From NCBI GenBank assembly GCA_963664845.1, contig OY761615.1, forward strand, positions 5,704,001-5,768,000: a stretch of DNA of 64,000 bases, read 5' to 3'. Origin of the DNA: CAIYTF01 sp963664845. GTDB taxonomy: Bacteria; Bacteroidota; Ignavibacteria; Ignavibacteriales; Ignavibacteriaceae. Shown piece after piece: positions 30,601 through 36,921 of the stretch; position 1 is the stretch's first letter, and each line of letters opens with the position of its first letter. The position numbers were made by a program, and so were the translations under genes. The notes under the pieces were generated by a model that was given only the letters and a program-made list of their open reading frames with translations, did no database searches and was not told where the DNA came from.

Positions 30601-33552
30601 GAAAGTGACTGGTCGGTGATAAACAGTTTTACGACAATTATTGAAAAGCCGGCACTTCCGGTGCTTGCATCTCCTGCAAATAATGCTACTGGTGTAGTCC
30701 AGCCGGTTACACTGGTATGGCAAAAATCAGTGCGGGCAGATCAGTACAAAGTGCAGGTTGCAACAGACAGCAATTTCGCTAACATTGTTATTCAATCCTC
30801 AAATCTCACGGACACCAGTTTAACACTGGGACAATTGATTCCATTAACACAATATTTCTGGAAAGTGGAAGCAAGCAATGAGGGTGGAAGCACAGAAAGT
30901 ATGAAGTACAAATTTACTACGCTCGGTACTGCTACCTTATCATTGACTTTACCCATCGGCGGGGAAAATTGGCAGGTAGGCACCAAGCATAATATTACCT
31001 GGAAGAGCACATTCATCACAAGCGTTCGGATTGAATATTCAATTGATAGTGCAAAAACCTGGTCAACAATTGCCGCTTCCGTTTTGGCAAGTCAGAGCAC
31101 TTATCTTTGGACCATACCCAATACGGTTTCCACTAAATGTAAAGTCAGAGTGAGCGATATAACCAGTGGTGGAATTTCATCTACAAGTGAAAACCTGTTT
31201 ACCATATTCACTCCCACGCTGGCATTAACTTCACCTGCCGGAGGTGAACTCTGGAGATCCGGAACCCAACACAATATCACCTGGACCAGTGGATATATCT
31301 CAACGATAAAAATTGAATACACAGTAGACGATGCACTTAACTGGATCACTATTACCAATGGTACGCCGGCAGTATCAGGTTCTTTTGCATGGACAACACC
31401 ACTGCTAACTTCGACCAACTGCCTGGTTCGTATAAGCGATTCGGCGAATGTCAGTCAGGCATCTGTAAGCAACAGTACCTTCACCATCTATACTCCTCAA
31501 CTGACGTTAACTACTCCAATTGGAGGCGAAAGCTGGCAAACCGGAACCTCTCATGATATCACGTGGACAAGCAGCTATATGGCTTCGTTAAAAATTGTTT
31601 ATTCGACGGATAGTGGGACAAACTGGACTTTTGTGGCCTCAGGAGTCCCCGCCGCCTCAGGAAAATACTCATGGACTGTTCCTCATACAGCATCAACGAC
31701 TTGTAAAGTCAAAATAAGTAATGAGGAGGATTCGTCATTTACTTCCATGAGCAGTGGTCTTTTCACCCTCTATGCTCCAACACTCGCACTTACCGCCCCT
31801 TCAGGTGGTGAGTACTGGCAGGCCGACAGTATTTATAATGTGGTCTGGACAAGTACCTTTGTTTCCAGAGTAAAAATAGAATACTCTACTGATACAGGAA
31901 CACTCTGGATGGTAATAGCTGCTTCAACACCGGCTGAGGCACATTCCTTTGCTTGGAAAGTTCCGAATACCCCTTCCAAAAACTGTCTTGTACGCATAAG
32001 TGATGATGCTGATACAGGTCTGTTCGCGATCAGTAAAAAAGTATTCACCATTTACAGACCTTCAATTACAATAGCAGCACCGGCTGGAGGTGAGAACTGG
32101 AAAGCAGGTACTCTGCAGAACATTCAGTGGACCAGCAACGATGTATCAACAGTGAAGATTGAGTTTACCTCGAACAATGGAACAAACTGGAGTACGATAG
32201 CTGCCAGTCTCAGTGCTAGTGCCGGTACACTAAGTTGGACTGTTCCAAAAGTTACCTCAACATTATGTCGGGTCAGGATTATGGACGCATTACACAATGC
32301 GGTAAGGGATTCCAGCAGACAAGTATTCTCAATCTATACTCCGGCAATCTCGATAATGTCACCAAAAGGCGGAGAGAAGCTAATTGTTGGAACGTCAAAA
32401 ACGATAGAATGGATCAGCTCATTCATAACCAATATGAAAATTGAGGTAACAACTGATAACGGCTCCTCATGGAAAACGCTGGTTACCACCATACCCGCTT
32501 CAGTCGGGTCTTATCCATGGTTCATTCAGTTAAAAGATTCCGCATCGGCATGCCGTCTCAGGCTCTCTGATGTTGATGACCCGACTGCATATACCATAAG
32601 CGATTCCGCCTTCTCCGTGAAAGCCATTCCGCCTTCATTACAAATGTCGGTATTCCAGAATGCAGCCCTCTCCCAATATTGTAATGTTGTCGTTATAACA
32701 GATTCATTATTAAGCGGCCGTCCTATTATCAAGGTTTGGCAAGATACCGACACTACGCTGGTTTCCGCTGAACCACTTACTAATTCTGCATTTGCATATA
32801 CGGGTGAGTTTAAGTTGGGAAGCAGCGGTACCTATAATGTTTATTCAAAGCTTACCTCTCTCATGGGCGCAACGCATGATACAGTGCGGACACTTGGCAT
32901 TTTAGCTGTGCAACCTGAAAACGGCGGATCAATGGCAAGCGCAGATAAGAAAGCCGTCCTCACCATCCCGGCAGGGTCCGTCAAGGGCCCCGTATATTTC
33001 ATTTTATCGCAAAATATAATCGCTGAGGAGACTGTTTATGAAATTGGTCCCGCGAGTTATTCCGGCAGACCGTTGCAGCTTGAATTAGTTTATGATACAA
33101 AGGAAATTAAAGATGCGAGCAGATTGTTTATATATGAATATACTTCAGGTTCATGGAAAGCTCTGAGAAGCCAGGTGAACACCAAAACCGGAACTATCAA
33201 AGCGTATATAGGCAGTCTGGGTAAATTCAAGCTCGGAATCGATGCCTCATTCAGCGGAAGCAATATTATACCCGAAGTATTTGCTTTGAAACAGAATTAT
33301 CCGAATCCGTTCAATCCAACGACTATGATTGCCTATGATCTGCCGGAGGATGGAATTGTATCGTTGCAGATCTATGATATCCTTGGAAGAAGAGTTAAAA
33401 CGCTCTATGACGATTTCGCACTGGCGGGCAGCTACTCCGTGAAATGGAACGGCAGCGGAGAAGATAACCGACCGCTTGCAACCGGCATATATCTTTGCAG
33501 GCTACAAACGGGAAAAGCTGTTGCTATCAAGAAACTCATGTTGATTAAATAA
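21676..33552 (+). CDS. Giant T9SS-exported repeat protein (FnIII and Ig-like arrays)
   Basis: 3958 residues. Signal peptide (1-20); three copies of an unnamed about 130-aa domain (from about residues 26, 365 and 708) separated by pairs of FnIII-like domains; then a long FnIII array (about 855-3080). Most of this array is seven copies of a three-domain unit of exactly 292 aa. Each domain ends in a YYWRVEA/YYWRVKA/YFWRVKG strand. Six Ig-like domains follow (about 3088-3645; GGENWQVGTKHNITW pattern, similar to Kre9/KNH-type Ig folds). After a beta-rich tail comes a type A sorting domain (QNYPNPFNPTTMIAYDL, LATGIYLCRLQTG). GGAG precedes the start. It is probably a long stalk-like surface filament or adhesin. 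The extreme DNA repetition makes copy number changes and assembly error both plausible. Confidence 0.9.
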   Translation: MSRILNLMLLVFLMCGFLYAQTAAQIDIPLTVSDGTGNVFVLHFGLDPSATDGIDKELGESALVPIPLAGVFDARFNVTTFESTIRDYRTGDASFTGKKIHEIQFQPGKGGTIQLNWNFPATVSGLLEDEITGTLITVSMKDTGSYTPAYPNITKLKLTITYNLTEIPLPTAPLLYSPQNGTEAESVNPTLSWEQVSNASLYELQVAYDSLFSSPVFTDVWLAENSKQLANLFNNTRYFWRVSAKNIAGASSFSPIWSFITESGVPLPTAPVLTYPLNNALGQPLTTSLTWQQVSGATKYHVQIATDINFTNLLSDDASVLQTSFTTPLLQNGMEYFWRVSATNASGQGVYSPIRVFTTLLKSKEAIVSVPLTISDGIAGRQILEFGLDPSASDTLDASLDEISLGPVPPSGMFDCRFILPNSSTSLKDFRSGDALYTGKKVYELQFQPGTGGTINISWNFPSTISGLLQDEITGSVIYVSLKDAGSYTIAYPGITKLRLTVTYNLAAIPLPSVPSLATPLNTATGIPVNPYLAWTSSEYASAYHLQVALDTAFRYFVYNDSTLTENLKQINSLYSNTQYYWRVSAGNIAGASAYSAIWTFQTELGFSAPDAPILTAPLQNATDQPISVSLYWQQSSNASKYHVQLATDAAFSNPILDDSTVSLLSLSAGILRYGTQYYWRVSAINAAGQGAYSEIRTFTTILNPKNAEADFSLTVSDGAGGSKVLNFGLDPVATDSLDASLGEMELPPRPVQTVFDARFILASGKSSLRDYRFAVWPFVSKNEYIVQYQRGAGSTITLEWNLPAGALGKLQDLTTGELINVSMSGTGKYTISNPLTIDKLKMSMEYNFTPPPAVVLNSPSLGSVNQVRNPLLQWTAAARTDKYHVELSRDSLFTEVVFVDTMVTGTSSQITGLDYLTTYFWRVRGINFGGIGDWSIINHFTTIIQAPTLPVLASPANNISGLVTPIMLSWYKSFRADTYRIQVATDAEFTNLLNETSNIADSAFSLRGVQPLATYYWRVEANNIGGTSGFTSAYKFSTLGTPTTVTLLSPANNAVNQPTSNLAFTWTKAQDQMLKTVSHYWFDLATDTNKTAILTDTTLTDTSKIVNGLDNLTRYYWRVKAKNQTGWGNYSAWSSFSTIIERPATAVLISPVNTSVNQPTSLTLQWNAALRADRYRVELAKDSLFTNTVFTDTGTTNLTSTVSGLDYLTKYFWRIKGKNVGGESDWSVINSFTTIIEKPALPVLGSPANNATGVVQPVTLVWQKSLRADKYHVQVASDAAFTNIVSETSNLTDSILTLSTLQPLVTYYWRVEASDIGGTSGFTSAYKFSTLGTPTTVTLLSPVNNAVNQAINNLTFKWTKAQDPVLKTVSHYWFDLATDTNKTAILTDTTLTDTSKIVNGLDYLTRYYWRVKAKNQTGWGNYSAWYSFTTIIEPPATAVLISPANASVNQSISLTLQWNAASRAERYRIELAKDSLFSNIVYTDTGTTNLSAPVSGLDYLTKYFWRVKGKNVGGESDWSVINSFTTIIEKPALPVLASPANNATGVVQPVTLVWQKSLRADKYHVQVASDDAFTNIVSETSNLTDSTLTLSTLQPLATYYWRVEASNIGGTSGFTSAYKFSTLGTPTTVTLLSPVNNAVDQPISILTFIWNKAQDQMLKTVSHYWFDLATDTNKTAILTDTTLTDTSKIVNSLNYLTKYYWRVKAKNQSGWGGYSPWSSFTTIIERPATAALTSPANASVNQPISLTLQWNAALRADRYRVEVAKDSLFSNTIFTDTGTTNLSAAVNGLDYLAKYFWRVKGKNVGGESDWSVINSFTTIIEKPLLPVLASPANNATGVVQPVTLVWQKSLRADKYHVQVASDDAFTNIVSETSNLTDSTLTLSTLQPLVTYYWRVEASDIGGTSGFTSAYKFSTLGTPTTVTLLSPVNNAVNQAINNLTFKWTKAQDPVLKTVSHYWFDLATDTNKTAILTDTTLTDTSKIVNGLDYLTRYYWRVKAKNQTGWGNYSAWYSFTTIIEPPATAVLISPANASVNQSISLTLQWNAASRAERYRIELAKDSLFSNIVYTDTGTTNLSAPVSGLDYLTKYFWRIKGKNVGGESDWSVINSFTTIIEKPTLPVLASPANNATGVVQPITLVWQKSLRADKYHVQVASDDAFTNIVSETSNLTDSTLTLSTLQPLAIYYWRVESSNIGGTSGFTTAYKFSTLGTPTTVTLLSPVNNAVNQAINNLTFKWTKAQDPVLKTVSHYWFDLATDTNKTAILTDTTLTDTSKIVNSLNYLTKYYWRVKAKNQSGWGGYSPWSSFTTIIERPATAVLISPVNTSVNQPISLTLQWNAATRAERYRVELAKDSLFSNIVYTDTGTTNLSAPVSGLDYLTKYFWRVKGKNVGGESDWSVINSFTTIIEKPALPVLASPANNATGVVQPVTLVWQKSVRADKYHVQVASDDAFTNIVSETSNLTDSTLTLSTLQPLATYYWRVEASNIGGTSGFTSSYKFSTLGIPTTVTLLSPANNAVNQPTSNLAFTWTKAQDQMMKTVSHYWFDLATDTNKTAILTDTTLTDTSKIVNGLDYLTRYYWRVKAKNQSGWGGYSPWSSFTTIIERPATVALTSPANASVNQPISLTLQWNASARAELYRVELAKDSLFTNTVFADTGTTNLSAPVSGLDYLTKYFWRVKGKNVGGESDWSVINSFTTIIEKPALPVLASPANNATGEVQPVTLVWQKSVRADKYHVQVASDVEFTNIVSESSNLTDSTLLVNTLQSMATYYWRVEANNIGGTSGFTTAYKFSTLGIPTTVTLLAPANSAVNQPISNLTFKWTKAQDQMLKTVSHYWFDLTADTNKATVITDTTLTDTSKIVNSLNYLTKYYWRVKAKNQSGWGGYSPWSSFTTIIERPATAVLISPVNTSVNQPISLTLQWNAATRAERYRVELAKDSLFSNIVYTDTGTTNLSAPVSGLDYLTKYFWRVKGKNVGGESDWSVINSFTTIIEKPALPVLASPANNATGVVQPVTLVWQKSVRADQYKVQVATDSNFANIVIQSSNLTDTSLTLGQLIPLTQYFWKVEASNEGGSTESMKYKFTTLGTATLSLTLPIGGENWQVGTKHNITWKSTFITSVRIEYSIDSAKTWSTIAASVLASQSTYLWTIPNTVSTKCKVRVSDITSGGISSTSENLFTIFTPTLALTSPAGGELWRSGTQHNITWTSGYISTIKIEYTVDDALNWITITNGTPAVSGSFAWTTPLLTSTNCLVRISDSANVSQASVSNSTFTIYTPQLTLTTPIGGESWQTGTSHDITWTSSYMASLKIVYSTDSGTNWTFVASGVPAASGKYSWTVPHTASTTCKVKISNEEDSSFTSMSSGLFTLYAPTLALTAPSGGEYWQADSIYNVVWTSTFVSRVKIEYSTDTGTLWMVIAASTPAEAHSFAWKVPNTPSKNCLVRISDDADTGLFAISKKVFTIYRPSITIAAPAGGENWKAGTLQNIQWTSNDVSTVKIEFTSNNGTNWSTIAASLSASAGTLSWTVPKVTSTLCRVRIMDALHNAVRDSSRQVFSIYTPAISIMSPKGGEKLIVGTSKTIEWISSFITNMKIEVTTDNGSSWKTLVTTIPASVGSYPWFIQLKDSASACRLRLSDVDDPTAYTISDSAFSVKAIPPSLQMSVFQNAALSQYCNVVVITDSLLSGRPIIKVWQDTDTTLVSAEPLTNSAFAYTGEFKLGSSGTYNVYSKLTSLMGATHDTVRTLGILAVQPENGGSMASADKKAVLTIPAGSVKGPVYFILSQNIIAEETVYEIGPASYSGRPLQLELVYDTKEIKDASRLFIYEYTSGSWKALRSQVNTKTGTIKAYIGSLGKFKLGIDASFSGSNIIPEVFALKQNYPNPFNPTTMIAYDLPEDGIVSLQIYDILGRRVKTLYDDFALAGSYSVKWNGSGEDNRPLATGIYLCRLQTGKAVAIKKLMLIK
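21745..24225 (+). repeat. Three copies of an unnamed about 130-aa domain
   Basis: Copies begin near 21751, 22770 and 23800. Shared pattern: L-V-SDG, FGLDPSATD, a run of PxPxxGVFDARF type, GKK-(I/Y)E-QFQPG-GGTI, WNFP, L-DE-TG, V-(M/L)KD-GSYT, L-(L/V)TYNL. A fourth copy is in the upstream 1632-aa protein (nt about 19840-20235). I know no family name for it. Confidence 0.7.
24515..30930 (+). repeat. 876-bp tandem coding repeat, seven units plus one third
   Basis: Each unit encodes three FnIII-like domains (A, B, C; 292 aa). Marker positions for the A-domain (LQPL-TYYWRVE) are 24709, 25585, 26461, 27337, 28213, 29089, 29965 and about 30841, all exactly 876 bp apart. The period never slips, so units are exchanged as whole blocks. 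Identity is highest between units two apart (1752 bp). Confidence 0.95.
30934..32624 (+). repeat. Six diverged Ig-like domain repeats (about 282 bp each)
   Basis: Starts near 30937, 31219, 31501, 31783, 32065 and 32347. Each carries GGE-W---G--H-I-W-S and a late CRVRISD-like strand. They are far more diverged from each other than the upstream FnIII units, so they are older or under different selection. Confidence 0.8.
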
Positions 33553-33568
33553 GCTTGCGGAGTGTAAA

Positions 33569-34255
33569 ATGAACAGACCGATAGTGAAAATTTTGAAAGA
33601 CAGTAAAATGTACAAATACAGAGTAGTCATACTTTATCTCATGACACTTTCGCTTCTCATGGGGGGCTGTAAATTGTTTACCACAGAGCCTACCCTTGAA
33701 GAAGAATATGCTGCACAGATCAATTCAGGGTGGAATGCTTATACCTTGAAAGACTATGCAGGTGCACTTGAAAAGTTTCGGGGCGCGCAGGATTTGGATT
33801 CACTAAGCCCGGCAGCATATGTCGGACTTGGCTGGACACTCATGAAAATGGATTCACTGCAACAGGCTGAGGCTGTTTTTTCCGGATATGTCAAGATTTC
33901 CGACAGCAGTGCATCAATCTTTGCCGGATGGGCCTTTCTGCTGAACGCACAAAAGCAGTATTCGTCTTCAAACGATAAAGTGGATTTGGCAGTCAAAATG
34001 GATGCAAATTGGATATTCAATTTCGAATTGCTAACTGCCAACAGTCTGCATATACTGAAAGCTGAAAACTTCTACATGTTGGGAGATTTTCCCAGAAGTC
34101 AGGCAGAAGTACAAATTGTCAACCCCGAGTTTTCCGCTGATCTCAACACCCCGCAGGGTCTGGCGAAACTTGCTGCCGAGATAGAGTCCCTAAGAAATCA
34201 AAGCTCAATGATCCTTGTTAAGCACAGGGCACCATTGCGTAGCAGTAGTAAGTAA
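33569..34255 (+). CDS. TPR-containing lipoprotein
   Basis: 228 residues. A signal peptide ends in a lipobox (LLMGGC, lipidated C34), so it is membrane anchored. About residues 45-190 form TPR-like helical hairpins (GWNAYTLKDYAGALEKFRGA, AYVGLGWTLMKMDSLQQAEAVF). The start at 33569 has a CGGAG ribosome site; the later ATG at 33608 would shorten the signal N-region only. It starts 16 bp after the giant T9SS gene and is followed by a strong terminator, so the two form one transcript. A role in assembling or anchoring the giant protein is an inference from this pairing. Confidence 0.85.
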   Translation: MNRPIVKILKDSKMYKYRVVILYLMTLSLLMGGCKLFTTEPTLEEEYAAQINSGWNAYTLKDYAGALEKFRGAQDLDSLSPAAYVGLGWTLMKMDSLQQAEAVFSGYVKISDSSASIFAGWAFLLNAQKQYSSSNDKVDLAVKMDANWIFNFELLTANSLHILKAENFYMLGDFPRSQAEVQIVNPEFSADLNTPQGLAKLAAEIESLRNQSSMILVKHRAPLRSSSK

Positions 34256-34264
34256 AGTATTTAT

Positions 34265-34299
34265 AAACGGGACAGGAGGTCATTATCTGTCCCGTTTTT
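34265..34299 (+). terminator. Strong intrinsic terminator after the giant-protein operon
   Basis: 11-bp perfect stem AAACGGGACAG / CTGTCCCGTTT (34265-34275 and 34287-34297), 11-nt loop, followed by a T-run. Confidence 0.93.
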
Positions 34300-34466
34300 G
34301 CCAATCACTCCATAAACAAGCTCCAACCAATACTCTCTCGAGGTTCAGAGTAAAGTAATCCATTTTAACAGTCATATATTATTAAAATTGCCCTAAAATC
34401 CAGTAAATTTTTCATTATTTTTCGGTATGGATATTTACCTGAAACGGTTTTCAATTACAAATTTTT

Positions 34467-36179
34467 ATGTCAAAGGAACAAAAGGATAAAATTATTAAAA
34501 GGATCAGTCTTCTGCTTCTGTGCTATAGCTTTATCGTCTCGTTCAGCTATGTCAATAAAGCCTACTCGCAAATATCTTATTCAGATGAAATATCAGGTTC
34601 CCGGATCAAGCCTTCGCCGGCCGGCGTCTATGTGGACCAACGACAGTATAATCAGGATGTGCTACATTATACCATAAAAATTTTGCTAGATACCGAACAT
34701 AAGCTCATCAACGGCGATGTTTCGATCAGAATGAAGTTTTCGGATCTATCTTCACCAGTAGTGTTTTTGAATCTTTATGACAATCTCCAAATCGATTCAC
34801 TTACGGTAAATGAAAAAACATCTGATTTTATTCTTAAGGAAAGGCGCCTGGTTATCACCCTTCCACGGGAATTTGACAAAAATGATACGTTTACTGTCAG
34901 GGTACTCTATCACGGCAGCCCGAAAAATCTGGGCTATTCCTCCTTTAAGTTTGGTGAAATTAACAATAACGCGCTTGTTGGAACACTGAACGAACCTGAA
35001 TTTGCATCAACCTGGTTTCCCTGCAATGACCGGCCCGATGACAAGGCATATCTGGATACGTATATCAAAAATGATTCATCCTTTACCTCGGTTTCCAACG
35101 GGCGTCTGGAAGAAGTGATTGCCGACAGCTCTTACAAAACCTATCACTGGCGCACTCTCTATCCCATTTCAACATACCTCATTTGTCTTTATTCATCGAA
35201 GTATGAGGTAATCAAGGATTTCTGTGTTCTGGCTTCCGGCGACACCCTGCCCATTTTTTACTACGCGATCCCTAAACACGCACGTTATGCAAAGACAGAT
35301 TTTAAAGATCACTCGGACATGATAAAATTCTTCAGTGAACTGTTTGGTGACTATGCCTTTCCCAAAGAAAAATATGGAGTTGCTGAATTTCTCTGGCAAG
35401 GCGGGGCCATGGAGAACCAGACTATCACGGGAATCGGAACCAATTTCGTTCGCGGAAATGAGCAACTGACTTCCATATTGGCACACGAGCTTTCACATCA
35501 CTGGTGGGGTGATTGCGTGGGACCTAAATCATGGAAAGACATTTGGCTAAATGAGGGATTCGCCACTTATTCGGAACTCCTGTATGCGGCACATTATGAC
35601 ACCACGCTATCGATAAACAGGCGGATTGGGGCTTTTAGAGGACTTTCCTTTGAAGAGGCTGTCTATGACCCAAAAGTTGACATGTTTTCGCCAACAGTTT
35701 ATTATAAAGGTGCCTGGATCCTCCATATGCTCCGAAGAGAGATCGGCGACTCCGTCTTTTTTGCACTTTTACGTGATTATTTTAGCACATACAAATACTC
35801 CAATGCTTCCACTGAGGATTTCAAGGCATTGAGTGAGAAAATCAGCGGCAAAGACCTCACGAAGTTTTTCGATCAATGGTTATACAATGGCAAGGGTAAA
35901 ATTTCCGTGGAATATCACTGGAATACCAAAACAGTTCCCGGAGGGGTGCAGCTGACACTCACTCTGAAACAAACGCAAAATGGATATAAAGCATATCATT
36001 TCCCGCTGGATATTTATTTTGAGTATAATCCGAATGAGACCTCATTCACCAAAAACGTGTATATTGATCGGGAGGAGCATACTTTTCAGTTTACACTTAA
36101 AAAGCGGCCAAACAGTTTGCAATTCGATCAAGACAATTGGCTTCTGGGCGAATTCAAAGACATGAATCCTTATGAATAA
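34467..36179 (+). CDS. M1-family zinc aminopeptidase, exported
   Basis: 570 residues. An N-terminal hydrophobic segment (about 14-34) is consistent with export. A beta-sandwich precedes the thermolysin-like domain. The M1 site is complete: substrate-binding GGAMENQT, zinc ligands H340 and H344 in HELSHHWWG, and third ligand E363 in WLNEGFATY after exactly 18 residues. It should release N-terminal residues from peptides in the periplasm or at the surface. It contrasts with the inactive M1-like protein encoded at 11486-13486. It has no clear Shine-Dalgarno and starts an apparent four-gene operon (gap to lpxH 15 bp). Confidence 0.93.
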   Translation: MSKEQKDKIIKRISLLLLCYSFIVSFSYVNKAYSQISYSDEISGSRIKPSPAGVYVDQRQYNQDVLHYTIKILLDTEHKLINGDVSIRMKFSDLSSPVVFLNLYDNLQIDSLTVNEKTSDFILKERRLVITLPREFDKNDTFTVRVLYHGSPKNLGYSSFKFGEINNNALVGTLNEPEFASTWFPCNDRPDDKAYLDTYIKNDSSFTSVSNGRLEEVIADSSYKTYHWRTLYPISTYLICLYSSKYEVIKDFCVLASGDTLPIFYYAIPKHARYAKTDFKDHSDMIKFFSELFGDYAFPKEKYGVAEFLWQGGAMENQTITGIGTNFVRGNEQLTSILAHELSHHWWGDCVGPKSWKDIWLNEGFATYSELLYAAHYDTTLSINRRIGAFRGLSFEEAVYDPKVDMFSPTVYYKGAWILHMLRREIGDSVFFALLRDYFSTYKYSNASTEDFKALSEKISGKDLTKFFDQWLYNGKGKISVEYHWNTKTVPGGVQLTLTLKQTQNGYKAYHFPLDIYFEYNPNETSFTKNVYIDREEHTFQFTLKKRPNSLQFDQDNWLLGEFKDMNPYE

Positions 36180-36194
36180 TTTGAGAACACCTTA

Positions 36195-36920
36195 TTGAAA
36201 GACATCGTTTATTTTATCTCGGATGTGCACCTTGGTCTTGAATCCAAGGCACGTGAACTTGACAAGGAACAAAAATTAGTTGAACTGCTATATGCCATAA
36301 AGGATTCCGCAAAAACCCTCTATATTGTGGGAGATTTGTTTGATTATTGGTTCGAATACCGCAGGGTTTACCAAAAAGGCTATTTCCGTACATTTACGGC
36401 TCTGCAGGATTTAACGAGAAGCGGTACTGAGGTTCATTTCATTATCGGAAACCATGATTTCATGCACAGGGATTTCTTTAAGGATGAGTTGGGTATTGTT
36501 GTGCATGAGGATGCGGTATCCACAGAAATAGACGGTAAAAGGTTTTTCATTGCTCATGGTGACGGACTGGTGGCAAACGATCTTGGATATAAAATATTAA
36601 AGAAAGTGTTGCGGAACAAATTTTTTCAGTCGCTCTATTCTTTGATTCACCCGGATATAGGTATTTGGCTTGCCAGCGGCAGCAGTAAATCCAGCAGGAA
36701 GTATACCTCTCAAAAAGATTACGGCGAACAGGATAATATGTTCCTTTCAGCACAAAAGTATCTTGAAAATAAGTACGATTATGTTATTTTTGGACACTCA
36801 CATAGGAAGGCTGTACTCGCGTACAAGAACGGTTTTTATATTAATCTCGGATCATGGTTGGAAGAGCCCTGCTATGGCATTTTTCATAACCTAACATTCG
36901 AAGTTTTAACCTGGAAATAA
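36195..36920 (+). CDS. lpxH: UDP-2,3-diacylglucosamine diphosphatase (LpxH-type metallophosphoesterase)
   Basis: 241 residues from a TTG start; the metallophosphoesterase core begins 7 residues later, so no longer start is needed. Metal-site motifs are in order: SDVHLG, GDLFDYWFEYR, IGNHDFMH, HGDG and GHSHR. The FDYWFEYR sequence after GDL is characteristic of LpxH-like enzymes, which hydrolyse UDP-diacylglucosamine to lipid X in lipid A synthesis at the inner membrane. This supports an LPS-bearing outer membrane. One base separates it from the PBP gene. Confidence 0.87.
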   Translation: MKDIVYFISDVHLGLESKARELDKEQKLVELLYAIKDSAKTLYIVGDLFDYWFEYRRVYQKGYFRTFTALQDLTRSGTEVHFIIGNHDFMHRDFFKDELGIVVHEDAVSTEIDGKRFFIAHGDGLVANDLGYKILKKVLRNKFFQSLYSLIHPDIGIWLASGSSKSSRKYTSQKDYGEQDNMFLSAQKYLENKYDYVIFGHSHRKAVLAYKNGFYINLGSWLEEPCYGIFHNLTFEVLTWK

Positions 36921-36921
36921 A

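Noticed and set aside
25558..30723. Family of similar 77-86-codon minus-strand frames (Cys/Arg rich) repeated along the giant gene
   Set aside because: They recur only because the underlying 876-bp sense-strand units repeat; reverse-frame artefacts.
24515..30930. Tandem repeats considered as a CRISPR-like or mobile array
   Set aside because: The repeats are long, contiguous, in frame and encode FnIII domains; there are no spacers or transposase.
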